The notes under the pieces were generated by a model that worked only from the letters and a program-made list of their open reading frames with translations, was not told where the DNA came from and searched no databases. The translations under genes were made by a program, and so were the position numbers. Source: a virus. Taken from it: a stretch of 64,000 bases of DNA. Within the stretch, counting starts at the first letter, position 1. Each line of letters opens with the position of its first letter. This document shows positions 9,422-19,373 of this stretch, one piece after another. The stretch lies in the IMG/VR virus record IMGVR_UViG_3300029268_000010, positions 1-64,000 of that record; one strand, 5' to 3'.

Positions 9422-10029
9422 CACAAATTATCTGGAAGTTCATAGTAAAACACAAGTTATGGGTGATCATAGGAATATTGGTTGCCATAATATTCCTTCA
9501 ACGTTCATGCCAACATTGTGATCCTTGTCCTGAAGCAAAGACTGATACGGTTACAATAGTGAAATATGATACTGTAGAAAGAATAATCTATGTAGAGAAA
9601 CCTGTACCCTATCAGATCATCATTCCAGGCCCTACACAAATAGACTCAGCAAAATGCCAACTTCTCTACCGGCTTTACAATTCAAAGAACATCTACCTTG
9701 ATACATTACTGAATGATACCTCGGCATTTATTTCTGTCAGAGATACAGTATTCCAGAATCAGTTAGGTTACAGGAAACTTTACTTCGTCAACAAACGTCC
9801 TACGATCATCCAGACAACTACAACTACAATAGTGGGAGATACTACCAAAAAGAGAAATAAAGTATTTATAGGACTTGCATTAGGTCGCTGGACGGAAGAA
9901 TTTACACTTGGACCATCATTGATGTTGGTAACAAAAAAAGATCGCGCATACTCACTTCAATATGATCCTTTTTACAAATGTGCATATGGAACTATTTATT
10001 GGAAAATTAAACTTAAAAATAGGAGATAA
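9418..10029 (+). CDS. Membrane-anchored periplasmic protein, spanin candidate, 203 aa
   Basis: One N-terminal membrane segment (12-28) is followed by a Cys cluster (C31, C34, C37) and a long presumed periplasmic part. That part has Thr/Asp/Val-rich strands (about 40-75), a helix, a run of five Thr (134-138), and a C-terminal beta-type domain (V-F-I-G-L-A-L-G-R, then G-P-S-L). Position after the holin and endolysin candidates and a single-pass N-in topology suggest an Rz-like spanin that joins inner and outer membranes at lysis. No partner lipoprotein was found, so this is uncertain. Confidence 0.5.
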   Translation: MTQIIWKFIVKHKLWVIIGILVAIIFLQRSCQHCDPCPEAKTDTVTIVKYDTVERIIYVEKPVPYQIIIPGPTQIDSAKCQLLYRLYNSKNIYLDTLLNDTSAFISVRDTVFQNQLGYRKLYFVNKRPTIIQTTTTTIVGDTTKKRNKVFIGLALGRWTEEFTLGPSLMLVTKKDRAYSLQYDPFYKCAYGTIYWKIKLKNRR

Positions 10030-10034
10030 TTATT

Positions 10035-10286
10035 ATGATACAGTTGATAATATTACAATTTGGAGAAGAACATGGTGATCAGGAAGATACCGATCGCAGA
10101 GATGAACCTACAAAAAGGACAAAGAAATCATCTCGCGCAACAACTATCTGTGGATGTAAAAAATTAAGTAAAAGGCGTTCCTACAGGGATATCCATGGTT
10201 TCAGTAAAGGTCGTAATGGCAGACAGTCATGGACTACTGAATGGAGAGATCGTAATGGAATACCAGAAGAAGGTCCACGTCAATAA
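10035..10286 (+). CDS. Small charged hypothetical protein, 83 aa
   Basis: Not recognised. After a short hydrophobic start (M-I-Q-L-I-I-L) the chain is highly charged and Arg/Lys/Asp-rich, with C-G-C near residue 40 and a W-R-D-R-N-G stretch near the end; probably largely disordered. An AGGAGA at 10021-10026 precedes the ATG by eight bases. It lies between the spanin candidate and the gene before the terminase. Confidence 0.5.
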   Translation: MIQLIILQFGEEHGDQEDTDRRDEPTKRTKKSSRATTICGCKKLSKRRSYRDIHGFSKGRNGRQSWTTEWRDRNGIPEEGPRQ

Positions 10287-10293
10287 TTAGATT

Positions 10294-10872
10294 ATGCCTT
10301 TTGTAGAATTAATATCAGATAAAGTATCTTGGACGGAAGAAGGGTTAGCACAGAAAGAAGTGCTGGCCCTTAAGAAGTTTAAAGATAAGGATTTCTTACA
10401 GGATTTCGGAACCTATTTATATTGGGTTTACAAACCTTCCGGATTCTATGAGAATGAATTTCCTTCAACAAAAAAAGTTATGGTATGTGAACGACATATC
10501 AATAACAGGAAATGGGAAGAATTCGAAGATGTAAAAGAATGTAGAGAGATCATCAATCTTTATATAAAACTTTCTTATTCTCTTTCTGAAAGAGCATATA
10601 TGAAACTAAGATTGGATATCGAAGAATACTTCGATCATCTACATGCTATCCCCTGGGTAAAGAAATTAAAGGTTGAGGTCAATGTACCTATTGAGGACGG
10701 AACAATAACAGTTACTCAGAAGATCGTAGAGTTCAGTAATGCTGATGAAAAGTCAAAGACCATGAAACAGATGAATGATATCGTTGACTGGGAAGAAAAA
10801 CTAAAACTGAAGATCTTCAAAGAATCAAAAGGTAAAAAACACACTATCCGTTTATTTGACAGATCAGAATGA
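10294..10872 (+). CDS. Unknown protein directly upstream of terminase; small-terminase position, 192 aa
   Basis: A soluble, mostly helical protein, with an E/K-rich C-terminal third (about 145-180) that may form a coiled coil. It overlaps the large-terminase gene by four bases (ATGA at 10869-10872), the place where small terminase subunits usually sit. I see no clear N-terminal helix-turn-helix, so the terminase link is from position only. Confidence 0.45.
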   Translation: MPFVELISDKVSWTEEGLAQKEVLALKKFKDKDFLQDFGTYLYWVYKPSGFYENEFPSTKKVMVCERHINNRKWEEFEDVKECREIINLYIKLSYSLSERAYMKLRLDIEEYFDHLHAIPWVKKLKVEVNVPIEDGTITVTQKIVEFSNADEKSKTMKQMNDIVDWEEKLKLKIFKESKGKKHTIRLFDRSE

Positions 10873-13800
10873 AGTTTATAGATACATATCGTTTTTCTCC
10901 GGTCCTCACTGAAAATGATAAACCTTTTCAGGATGATTATTTTCATTTACCTCCGGAAGCAATAACAAAAGATTTTCTTGCAAAAGGATTCTATGATATT
11001 GATAATGAATGGTGGTTCAAACAACATACACGCTGCAGATACGGATTTACAGTTCCTAATGCTATTGATTTTGGAGGTGATGCTATCGTTGATGAAGTAG
11101 ATGCTTTCTGGAATGACAGTAAGATCCATGAACGTTACATAAAGGAATGGGATATTTTTGTTCCACCTAATTCAGTTAGCATTCCTCAGTATAATGTCAA
11201 TATCAAAAACCGGGAAGTATGGATCACTAACCGGCATTACTTTTATCTGAACTTTTGGAAGATATACGGTATTCCTCCTGATGCCCTTGAAAGATATAAC
11301 AAAGGACTTATCGAAGTAATAGCAAAGGAAAATGTTAATCCTAAGTTCCTCGATATGGATTTCCTTTTCTATATGCGTTTGAAGATGATGTTCGAGCAAC
11401 GCAAGGATGATAGTGAGTTAAAAGCCCGGCAGAAAGGATTTGAACAACCAAATAGTGAACCTATCCTTACCAATAAAGGTTGGAAAACAATGGAAGAGAT
11501 TAAGATAGGAGACCTTGTTGCCAATAAAAAAGGATCATATTCAAAAGTCTCTGATATATTTCCACAAGGTAATAAAGATGTATATGAAGTCGAATTACTG
11601 GATGGAAGAAAAACAAGATGTGGGATTAATCATTTATGGAAGGTTTATGATAAAGGTTTAAAGAAAAAGAGAGAAGTTGTATTAAGTACACAACAATTAT
11701 TAAATTATGGACTTACAGGAAAAGTTAATAAGAGGAAAAATGTATCATACCGTTTTGCCCTTCCAGAAATAGAACCCGTAGAATTTCAAAATCAAAACTT
11801 ACCTATAGATCCCTATCTTCTTGGATTATTACTTGGTGATGGAACTATTAATAGGGCATTGAAAATTTCATCAAAAGATCAAGAAATACTTAATTCAATA
11901 CAATCTATCCTAGGGTTAGATTATGAACTTAATTTTGATAAGGATTCAAATTGTAATTACCGTATTAAATTTTGGAACGTTCATGACAAGGAACAACATA
12001 AAAAATATAATAAAAATTGTTCTATTAAACTTAATCCACTGAAAGAAGAATTAAAAAAACTTAATCTTTTAAAGTGTTGTCATGATAAATTTATTCCTGA
12101 AATATATAAACATTCATCTATTAATCAACGATTGGAACTTATACGTGGTTTAATGGATACGGATGGTCATATATCACCTGATGGATGTATGGAATTTAAA
12201 AATTGTTCAAAACAACTTTCTTATGATTTAGTTTATATTCTGAGAAGTTTAGGAATTCAATGCAAAATAAAAGAGTTTCCAAGCCCTAAAGGATATTCTA
12301 ATTTCTTTAGGGTTTATATACGGACAACAAAATATAACCTATTCAAACTTACTAGGAAAACAAAATTATTTAAACCTGACAAGAATATTTATAAACGATG
12401 TCCGATTAAATCAATAACAAAATTGCCTTATCAGGAAATGTCTTCTTGTATTCTTTTAGATGATGAGGATCATATTTATCTTACTAAAGATTTTATTCCT
12501 ACACACAATTCCGAGAAACTCTCAGGAGGTATTGCAGCTTATAATTATCTTTTCATGCCAGCGTCACTTACCATTATCGCCGGTGGTATGTCTGATGATG
12601 CCGATAAAACATATCTTGCTTCTAAACGTGGACTTGAAAATCTTCGAAATACTCAGTTTTATAAAGAATACGAAAACTCTAATCTTGAATTTACCCATGC
12701 AGCAAATACAGGAGCTGAGATAAGAGCAATATCTTGTCGTGACAATACCCAGGCGCTTAACCGTTTTTCTCCTTTCTTCACTATCATTGAAGAAGGTGGT
12801 AAGTGGAAAAAGGATTCATTATTAGAAACACAGGAATTTGCTGAGTCTGCAACAAAAGCCGAAGGTATTAAGACCGGTTATAAGATTTATATCTACACTG
12901 GTGGAAGTATGGACATGGGCGCCGCCGATGCTGAAACAATTCATTACAATCCCGATCAGTTTAACTGTCTTAAGTTCAGGAATAATTTTGAGGAAGAAGG
13001 TGCTTGTAATGGTTATACAGGTCACTTCACCCCTTCATGGATGTATCGTATCATTGATAAAGACGGAAACTCTTTAAGAAGAGAATCACTTATTGATATC
13101 TATGCTGAGGAATCAAGAAAAAAAGCTGATAAGAAAATAACCTTCTGGACACAGAATCCTATTCATGCCTCTCAGGCATTTATGATACCTACAGGTGGTT
13201 TCTTTGGAGAGAGGATAATCAATATGCTTAATATCCGAAAAGCATTTATCAGAACGCATACCGAAGATCAGATTGAAGAAAGAGGAAGGTTAGAGTGGAA
13301 TAATCCAAAACTTCCATTTCAAGGTGTTCATTTTGTTACTGATCCCAAAGGTCATGTTATCCTCATAGAAGAACCACAAAAGGACAAACATGGAATAGTA
13401 TTAAAAAATCTATATAAACTCGGTACCGACTCCTATGATAAGGATGAAGCATTAACATCTACTTCAATGGGTAGCGTGAGCGTGTTTAAAGGATTCTATG
13501 ATGCCAACAGTACATACAAGAAGTATTGCATGAGGATCACCGAACGACCTGGGATATCCGAAGGAGGGAAAGATATATTCTATGAAGATACTGCCAAAGC
13601 GTGCATATACTATGGTGGTATAAACCTTATAGAGTGGTCAAATATTTTAATTTTTGAATGGTATGAGAAGAATGGTTTTGCTTCTTTATTAAAAGAAAGA
13701 CCAGACCTTGCCATGGCATCATCAGTAAAGAAATCAAAAGTATTCAATAAATGGGGTGTGGACCCTAATACCAAAATACATTGGCTCACAAAACTCAGAA

Positions 13801-14045
13801 AGCATTTGGAAGAACCACAAAGTATAGAAGAACTATACGATATGGAACAGATAACTGCTTTTGCCAAATTCAGATACAATCCTGGCAAGAAATACAACTG
13901 CGATATAACTATCGCCTCAGCACTCTGTATCGTTTGCTATGAAGATGAAATGATGTATGAAGTACAGACCTCTGATAAGGCAAATGATTTTGATGAAAAA
14001 CCAATAAGATATATAGAAAGAAACGGACAAATCGTAATGGTATAA
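10869..14045 (+). CDS. Terminase large subunit (ATPase-nuclease) interrupted by an intein, 1058 aa
   Basis: The DNA-packaging motor. Residues 192-547 are an intein; removing it joins K-A-R-Q-K-G-F (185-191) to S548-E-K-L-S-G-G, which restores the deviant Walker A (R-Q-x-G-F-S) of this terminase family. Walker B is F-F-T-I-I-E-E (636-642), and the coupling motif I-Y-T-G-G-S lies at 675-680. The nuclease domain starts at L-G-T-D854-S-Y-D, and a late acidic residue lies in N-C-D-I-T-I-A near 1018. The spliced product would be 702 residues, normal for large terminases. It is followed three bases later by the portal gene. Confidence 0.92.
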   Translation: MKFIDTYRFSPVLTENDKPFQDDYFHLPPEAITKDFLAKGFYDIDNEWWFKQHTRCRYGFTVPNAIDFGGDAIVDEVDAFWNDSKIHERYIKEWDIFVPPNSVSIPQYNVNIKNREVWITNRHYFYLNFWKIYGIPPDALERYNKGLIEVIAKENVNPKFLDMDFLFYMRLKMMFEQRKDDSELKARQKGFEQPNSEPILTNKGWKTMEEIKIGDLVANKKGSYSKVSDIFPQGNKDVYEVELLDGRKTRCGINHLWKVYDKGLKKKREVVLSTQQLLNYGLTGKVNKRKNVSYRFALPEIEPVEFQNQNLPIDPYLLGLLLGDGTINRALKISSKDQEILNSIQSILGLDYELNFDKDSNCNYRIKFWNVHDKEQHKKYNKNCSIKLNPLKEELKKLNLLKCCHDKFIPEIYKHSSINQRLELIRGLMDTDGHISPDGCMEFKNCSKQLSYDLVYILRSLGIQCKIKEFPSPKGYSNFFRVYIRTTKYNLFKLTRKTKLFKPDKNIYKRCPIKSITKLPYQEMSSCILLDDEDHIYLTKDFIPTHNSEKLSGGIAAYNYLFMPASLTIIAGGMSDDADKTYLASKRGLENLRNTQFYKEYENSNLEFTHAANTGAEIRAISCRDNTQALNRFSPFFTIIEEGGKWKKDSLLETQEFAESATKAEGIKTGYKIYIYTGGSMDMGAADAETIHYNPDQFNCLKFRNNFEEEGACNGYTGHFTPSWMYRIIDKDGNSLRRESLIDIYAEESRKKADKKITFWTQNPIHASQAFMIPTGGFFGERIINMLNIRKAFIRTHTEDQIEERGRLEWNNPKLPFQGVHFVTDPKGHVILIEEPQKDKHGIVLKNLYKLGTDSYDKDEALTSTSMGSVSVFKGFYDANSTYKKYCMRITERPGISEGGKDIFYEDTAKACIYYGGINLIEWSNILIFEWYEKNGFASLLKERPDLAMASSVKKSKVFNKWGVDPNTKIHWLTKLRKHLEEPQSIEELYDMEQITAFAKFRYNPGKKYNCDITIASALCIVCYEDEMMYEVQTSDKANDFDEKPIRYIERNGQIVMV
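11442..12509 (+). mobile_element. Intein with LAGLIDADG homing endonuclease; class 3 (W-C-T) signature
   Basis: A 356-residue protein intron in the terminase ATPase site. Start region: S-E-P-I-L-T-N-K-G-W-K then I-K-I-G-D-L-V. Block B-like N-H255-L-W257. The two LAGLIDADG motifs are L-L-G-L-L-L-G-D-G (near 317-325) and L-I-R-G-L-M-D-T-D-G (424-433). The end is S-C527-I-L-L-D, then I-P-T545-H546-N547, with S548 as +1 residue. Position 1 is E192, not Cys or Ser. Class 3 inteins lack a nucleophile at position 1 and use the block F Cys, marked by W (two after the block B His), C in block F and T before the H-N end; all three are present. The boundary at E192 is inferred from the restored Walker A. 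Confidence 0.85.
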
Positions 14046-14047
14046 CT

Positions 14048-16672
14048 ATGAATAACTCACAAGTAAACGAAAAGAAAACTGTTTCCAAAACATATCTGGA
14101 GGAAATGGGCCTTGATATTGCGACGCAAATCAAGAACTCTTCATTAAATAAAGGGAAAGATATTAAATGTTGGGAGTATTATAATGAATTCGAAAATAAT
14201 TCTGACTTTGACTATCTGAGAAAATTCGGTAATGATCCTAACAATACTTTTATCTTACCAGCGAAGGTAAGACATATTGGTATTCAAAGACCGAAGATAA
14301 ATAATATGGCGGGCACCAAGGCCCAACGTCCTTTTGTCTTTTCAGTATTTGTCGCTGATGAATTGAGTAAAAAGCAAAAACTTGATAAAAAACTCAAACT
14401 TTATTTTAAAAAGATAGAGCAGAAGATCAAAGAACGTAAATATACCATTGAGGATTCCTTACAGGAACTCCAGATGCAACGTCAGAATATACAGAACAAA
14501 GTTCAGTATATGCAGCAGGCGCTGGAACAGTCACAAGATCCAAAAGAACAGATGCAGTTACAATTGCAGTTACAGGATCTTGGTGTGATGATGCCGCGTA
14601 TAGAATCACAGATGCAACGAATAGAAAATGAATTTCTCGAACAGGAGATATTCACTGATCAGGAAATACAGAATATTGAACTTAAATTAAAGAGTGATTT
14701 TAAAGATACAAAGGAAATCATAGGACAGAAAATTCTTATTGGTCTTAGAAGATTACTAGGTATTGAAAGAAAATCAACACAAGCATTTATTGACAAAACA
14801 GTATCAGGAAAGGAGTATTTTTATGTTGACTATATCCCGGGCGAAAGACTTCCACGATTTGAACAAATCAATGACGTCAAAGTATATTACCCGAATGATC
14901 CGGATGCGGAGTATACCCACCAGGGTAGATGGGTCGCTATTGAATCAGAGTATTCTTATGAAGCACTCATCAGGAACTGGGGCGGGATGTTATCGCCTAC
15001 TGCCAAAAAAGAACTTGAAGAGATACGGTCCACTTATGGGTATAATGATAATACTTATAATTTTATAAGTGGCACAGGTAATAAAGCTGTTGATAATCCT
15101 TATGCCGGCACTCAGGTTGAAACTACAGGAAATGGTATCAATGTAAAACAGATATGGTTCAGGGTTGAAAGACCTGTCTATATGAAGTTCTCTCCTAATA
15201 AATTTACTGGTGACTTCTACAGGAAAGTTATTACTGATGATGATTTAAGGAAAGATCCTATCCAGACAAAAAAAGGAGAGAAAAAAGAAACCCGATATAT
15301 TGATGATGTCTACCAGGCAGTAGTGATTCATAATAAACATGTGGTTGACGTAAAACTTAAACCTTACCAATATCGCAATCCTGACAATCCTTCTTTTGTT
15401 CCTTTGCCTATTGTTGGAAAAACATTTAATTCCATAACTGACAGACCGTATTCTCTCATATGGTCCACGCGACATCTTCAGGATCAGTACAAGATATTAA
15501 CTTTCCAGAAAGAACTTCTTATTGCATTGTCAGGAGTGAAAGGACAGATTATTGACCTCTCACAGAAGCCAAGAGGTATGTCGAAAGAAGAACATGCATA
15601 CTATAAGAAACTCGGTAGGTTGTATATCGAAACTGTAGGACCCGATGGTAGACCCAAGAACATTTCCTATAATCAATGGAAAGATTATGATGATACCTTG
15701 TCTCCGGGAATACAGATAATTGACCAGATGCTTCAGCAGATAGATATGACCTGTACCTATACTATGGGATTAACACCTCAGTCTATGGGAGCTATGTCGT
15801 CAGGAGACCTTGTAGGAACGACAGAAATTGCAAGAGATCAGGCATCACTCACTACAGCAATACTTTATCATGAACATGATGAGATAGAAAGAATAGCCTG
15901 TGAATTACTTATCAATATTGCCATTCAACAGTGTTTCAGTGATGAATTCATAATGACTATCCTTGACAATAAGTTAGGTGCGGAAGATGTATCTATTCCA
16001 AAAGGATTGTTTAAGAATGTTGCTTTTGAGTTAGGACTTATCAATGCTCTGCAGGATGAACGTAATCTTCGTGAATTGAAGATGCTCTCCATAAAACAGA
16101 ATGACAAAGGAATGCTTCCTTTTTCTCAGTTAGTATCTATCTATAATACGGAGTCGGTAAAAGAACTGGAGAAGAAACTTGAATATTTCTCCAAGATGGC
16201 AGAAGATATTCAGGCAAAGAATATGCAGGCCCAAGGTCAGCAGGCGCTGGAAGTGGAAAAGGCAAAGATTCAGTTTGCTAAAGAATATGAAGCCGAAATA
16301 GCAAAACAGAGATTTGCCATCGACGAACAGAAGAACAAGATCCTTGAAGGACAGTTACAGATTCAGGCAGCACAGTTAGAGATGCAGCAAAAGACAGAAG
16401 CAGCTAAACTTGCACAGGAAAAACAGTTAAAGATGCTTGATATAGGCGCTGAAAGAGAAATTGAAGCAGCATATCTTCAGGAGCAGAATAGGGCAGCAAG
16501 GATGCAGGAACAGTTACAGGCAATAAAATTACAGATGGATTCCATCACTGAGTCATTAAATGCTTCCTTACAAGATAAAGATCTTATCATTGACAAACAG
16601 AAAGCTGATGATAAAAATGCTACTGAGATTAAAAAAGCAAAATCTGTTAAGAAAGAACGTAATAGGGTGTAA
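14048..16672 (+). CDS. Portal protein, 874 aa
   Basis: Expected to form the twelve-subunit ring at one capsid vertex through which DNA is packaged and released. Seen: position directly after terminase; a size large for portals but typical of crAss-like ones; a long Gln-rich helical insert (about 115-220); a central mixed region with W-S-T-R-H-L-Q-D-Q (about 474-482) and a following helix, compatible with the portal stem; and a long Gln/Ala/Lys-rich coiled coil at the C-terminus (about 710-830), as in barrel-forming portals. No other family fits. The start ATG is two bases after the terminase stop. Confidence 0.8.
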   Translation: MNNSQVNEKKTVSKTYLEEMGLDIATQIKNSSLNKGKDIKCWEYYNEFENNSDFDYLRKFGNDPNNTFILPAKVRHIGIQRPKINNMAGTKAQRPFVFSVFVADELSKKQKLDKKLKLYFKKIEQKIKERKYTIEDSLQELQMQRQNIQNKVQYMQQALEQSQDPKEQMQLQLQLQDLGVMMPRIESQMQRIENEFLEQEIFTDQEIQNIELKLKSDFKDTKEIIGQKILIGLRRLLGIERKSTQAFIDKTVSGKEYFYVDYIPGERLPRFEQINDVKVYYPNDPDAEYTHQGRWVAIESEYSYEALIRNWGGMLSPTAKKELEEIRSTYGYNDNTYNFISGTGNKAVDNPYAGTQVETTGNGINVKQIWFRVERPVYMKFSPNKFTGDFYRKVITDDDLRKDPIQTKKGEKKETRYIDDVYQAVVIHNKHVVDVKLKPYQYRNPDNPSFVPLPIVGKTFNSITDRPYSLIWSTRHLQDQYKILTFQKELLIALSGVKGQIIDLSQKPRGMSKEEHAYYKKLGRLYIETVGPDGRPKNISYNQWKDYDDTLSPGIQIIDQMLQQIDMTCTYTMGLTPQSMGAMSSGDLVGTTEIARDQASLTTAILYHEHDEIERIACELLINIAIQQCFSDEFIMTILDNKLGAEDVSIPKGLFKNVAFELGLINALQDERNLRELKMLSIKQNDKGMLPFSQLVSIYNTESVKELEKKLEYFSKMAEDIQAKNMQAQGQQALEVEKAKIQFAKEYEAEIAKQRFAIDEQKNKILEGQLQIQAAQLEMQQKTEAAKLAQEKQLKMLDIGAEREIEAAYLQEQNRAARMQEQLQAIKLQMDSITESLNASLQDKDLIIDKQKADDKNATEIKKAKSVKKERNRV

Positions 16673-16674
16673 TT

Positions 16675-18465
16675 ATGAAAAAGGGATTTTTTGTAAAGAA
16701 AAAAGGTAATGGTGGTTCAATAGAGCCAAAGCCACAAGAATTAATAGTTCCAATGCCTAATGCACTTGATAATATATGGAAGAGTGAAATGATTGAAAAT
16801 GCAAAACAACCTATTCAGATACCTCCAATAAATACCACACAGAATGTAGTTACTCCTGCAGAAATAAAAGATGAAAATGGTATTATAGATTATACTGGAC
16901 AATCTTTTGCAGATGCATTCTCAAAAGCAAGGGATCTTTCAGGAAATAGTACAGGTACTTTTAAATGGAATGGAAATACTTATGGTACTGAATATGCCAC
17001 TGAAGCAAAAAACGCTGGCAGACAGTATTGGATAGATCCAGATACGGGAGAAAATATTGTTGAATCTAAGTCTTCAATTCCTATTACTACTTCGAAAACA
17101 TATCCATGGATTCCTAAATCTTTTGAAAATAAATCAAGATTTTCAAATACTCTTCCTGGTGATGATATGCAATTAGAAGATACAAGTGATTGGGATCGGA
17201 TAGTAACAGAGAACAAAAAGATTAAAACTGAAGTAGATACTATTCCTATTCCTAAAAAAGATTCAATAATATCTCCTGATACTTTTAAGACAGAAAAGAA
17301 AACACCTCCTACTATCATAAAAGATGATACAGGAGAGTTTAAAATGGAAATAGCAGATAGTCTTGGTAATCCTCCTAAGATTGAAATTACTCCGGAAGTA
17401 ATAGATACTGTAAATAATTTCATCGATTCAAAAGGAGAAGATTATAAATATACACAAGAAGATCTTGATGAATTAAGTACACTTATAAATATTCCCAAAG
17501 CGTATTTAGCGTATTATGCAGCTACCAGAGGATCAAGTTTAATAGCAAGAGATATTCCTAAATTAATTAGAAATGCATTTGTTTCAAAATTAGGAACAAA
17601 ACCATTACCAACTCCAGAAATGCAATTTCCATCTAAGGTTTCTAAAGGAGAGACAAAATTATTAAAAGGAAATGCATGGAAAGTTTTTCGTAGAGGTATT
17701 CTTGAAAGTAATGATCCGGTTAAACCGATATCAAAATATAATATTAATTTGAATAAATATTTTCCTGGTTATAATACATATAATATCGGAAAAAAAACAA
17801 TTAATGCTAGTGTAAAGACTGCATTTAAAGCCGGTGATGTTATTGAGGCAGGCACACAAGCAGTACAAAAAGGAAGTACGAAAACCATTCAATCTATTTC
17901 TGAATTTACATCTAGCATCCTTAAAAATGCTTCAAAGATTAAAGCATCAAATATAATAGGTGTAGAAAGTAAGGTTGGAAAATATGTTTCACCTACATTA
18001 AAAGGAGGATGGAAAGTTCTTGGAGAAGTAGCAAGTAAGATCGCATGGCCACTAACTGCTGTTGAGATATTAACTATGGAAGGTAATAATCTTTCATGGG
18101 CAAAACAACAACCTTCTAAAATTCTTGCAGCTGGACGAGATGCAGAACGAGAAGGAAAATCTTATACTCAGGGAATGATTGAGTATTACAAACAAGTTAA
18201 ACCAGGACTATTACAAAGGGGAGAAACTGATATCATTAATCAGATAGAATCCAATATAGCATCTCATTTTTCTCAATATTCACAAGTGAAAAGAACTAAT
18301 CTTGGAGTACCGAAAGAGAAAAGTTCAATATCTAATACTGGTAAATTAATTTCGTGGGCAGATACATATGTACCAGAAACAAAGAAAGTGAATACCATAA
18401 AATCTTCGACAAAAACTAATGATAATAATTTAAATTATCAATGGAAAAATCAGGTAGTACAATAG
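16675..18465 (+). CDS. Hypothetical virion-associated protein, 596 aa
   Basis: Not recognised. A low-complexity, Lys/Ser/Thr/Pro-rich N-terminal half (about 1-250) is followed by a more hydrophobic helical half with small amphipathic or membrane-active stretches (about 275-300 and 440-460). Codon use is AT-rich, unlike the capsid gene downstream. It starts two bases after the portal stop and overlaps the next gene by 25 bases. It may be an internal virion protein; no enzymatic motif is visible. Confidence 0.5.
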   Translation: MKKGFFVKKKGNGGSIEPKPQELIVPMPNALDNIWKSEMIENAKQPIQIPPINTTQNVVTPAEIKDENGIIDYTGQSFADAFSKARDLSGNSTGTFKWNGNTYGTEYATEAKNAGRQYWIDPDTGENIVESKSSIPITTSKTYPWIPKSFENKSRFSNTLPGDDMQLEDTSDWDRIVTENKKIKTEVDTIPIPKKDSIISPDTFKTEKKTPPTIIKDDTGEFKMEIADSLGNPPKIEITPEVIDTVNNFIDSKGEDYKYTQEDLDELSTLINIPKAYLAYYAATRGSSLIARDIPKLIRNAFVSKLGTKPLPTPEMQFPSKVSKGETKLLKGNAWKVFRRGILESNDPVKPISKYNINLNKYFPGYNTYNIGKKTINASVKTAFKAGDVIEAGTQAVQKGSTKTIQSISEFTSSILKNASKIKASNIIGVESKVGKYVSPTLKGGWKVLGEVASKIAWPLTAVEILTMEGNNLSWAKQQPSKILAAGRDAEREGKSYTQGMIEYYKQVKPGLLQRGETDIINQIESNIASHFSQYSQVKRTNLGVPKEKSSISNTGKLISWADTYVPETKKVNTIKSSTKTNDNNLNYQWKNQVVQ

Positions 18466-19373
18466 AAAATCAAAATTCAGAATCTTCTTTTTCTTTAAAA
18501 CCAGAATACTTCAAAACATTTTTAAATAAATACATTGGTATTAATACAAATGATGATATTGAAAATCCTAGTTCATTACATGTTAAACGAACTAATTTAA
18601 GTGAAGGAATGAAAGAAGAATTCAGTTCAGTAAATTATATTGTTCCTGATAAATTTTCATATAATGCCAACGATCAATTAAGTGGATTTTCAAATCAATT
18701 CAGTCTTGAAAATGGAATGAATTATACTTATCTTCCTAACCAAAATAAAATAGATAATTTCACTGTATCAGGAAAATATGTTGTTGCACATCATTTACTA
18801 GATACAGATCTCGATAAAGCAACTCTTTCTAAAGATACTTTTAAAAATAGTCCAGACACAAATTATTATCCTATAATTAAAAAAGATGGTAATAATGTCT
18901 GGTTAACATATAAACAACTGAAGGATGTTACCAATGAAGATGAAATAGCATCGGAATTACGTCAATATAAGTTGAGTGATATTGATTTTGATTCCAAAAC
19001 ACAAGAACCGGGATATAGACCAGGACATTATGTTTTATCTACAAAAACAGGAATAGATACACAATTACACTTCGTAGATAAAGATTCTTATGGCAGACAT
19101 TCTGGTAATAATGTTGTGTTTATATTTACAGATAAAAAAGGAAATAAATATGCGAGAGATTTTTCGGGAACCATAAATGAAATAAAATCCGAAGGAGAAA
19201 AAATTGTTAAACGATATGATATCAAAAAAGATGATATTATTTTAGGTTATATGGATGCTGGAAGTTATAGTGTTGCCGAGTATTTTGATAATATAGAAAC
19301 ATATAAAAATCAAATTAAAGTAAGAAATTTACCTGGTCAGGTAGGTGCTGGATTGGCTATACCTACAAAATAA
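18441..19373 (+). CDS. Hypothetical protein, 310 aa
   Basis: Not recognised. The first 60 residues are polar and low in complexity. The C-terminal part (about 180-290) is an alternating beta-type domain with G-H-Y-V-L-S-T, then G-R-H-S-G-N-N-V-V-F-I-F, then D-A-G-S-Y-S. Two His and one Asp in these blocks could be catalytic, but I cannot match them to a known enzyme. It begins inside the previous gene in the -1 frame, which suggests translational coupling. A promoter for the capsid unit overlaps its end. Confidence 0.5.
   Translation: MEKSGSTIENQNSESSFSLKPEYFKTFLNKYIGINTNDDIENPSSLHVKRTNLSEGMKEEFSSVNYIVPDKFSYNANDQLSGFSNQFSLENGMNYTYLPNQNKIDNFTVSGKYVVAHHLLDTDLDKATLSKDTFKNSPDTNYYPIIKKDGNNVWLTYKQLKDVTNEDEIASELRQYKLSDIDFDSKTQEPGYRPGHYVLSTKTGIDTQLHFVDKDSYGRHSGNNVVFIFTDKKGNKYARDFSGTINEIKSEGEKIVKRYDIKKDDIILGYMDAGSYSVAEYFDNIETYKNQIKVRNLPGQVGAGLAIPTK

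Noticed and set aside
11445-12509. Gln1-type intein starting one residue later (Q193)
   Set aside because: That boundary would leave an extra Glu in the Walker A loop (G-F-E-S), whereas starting at E192 restores G-F-S; the W-C-T residues also favour class 3.
18441-18465. Programmed -1 frameshift joining the 596- and 310-residue proteins
   Set aside because: No X-XXY-YYZ slippery heptamer in the overlap and a good ATG exists for the second gene; ordinary overlapping starts explain it.
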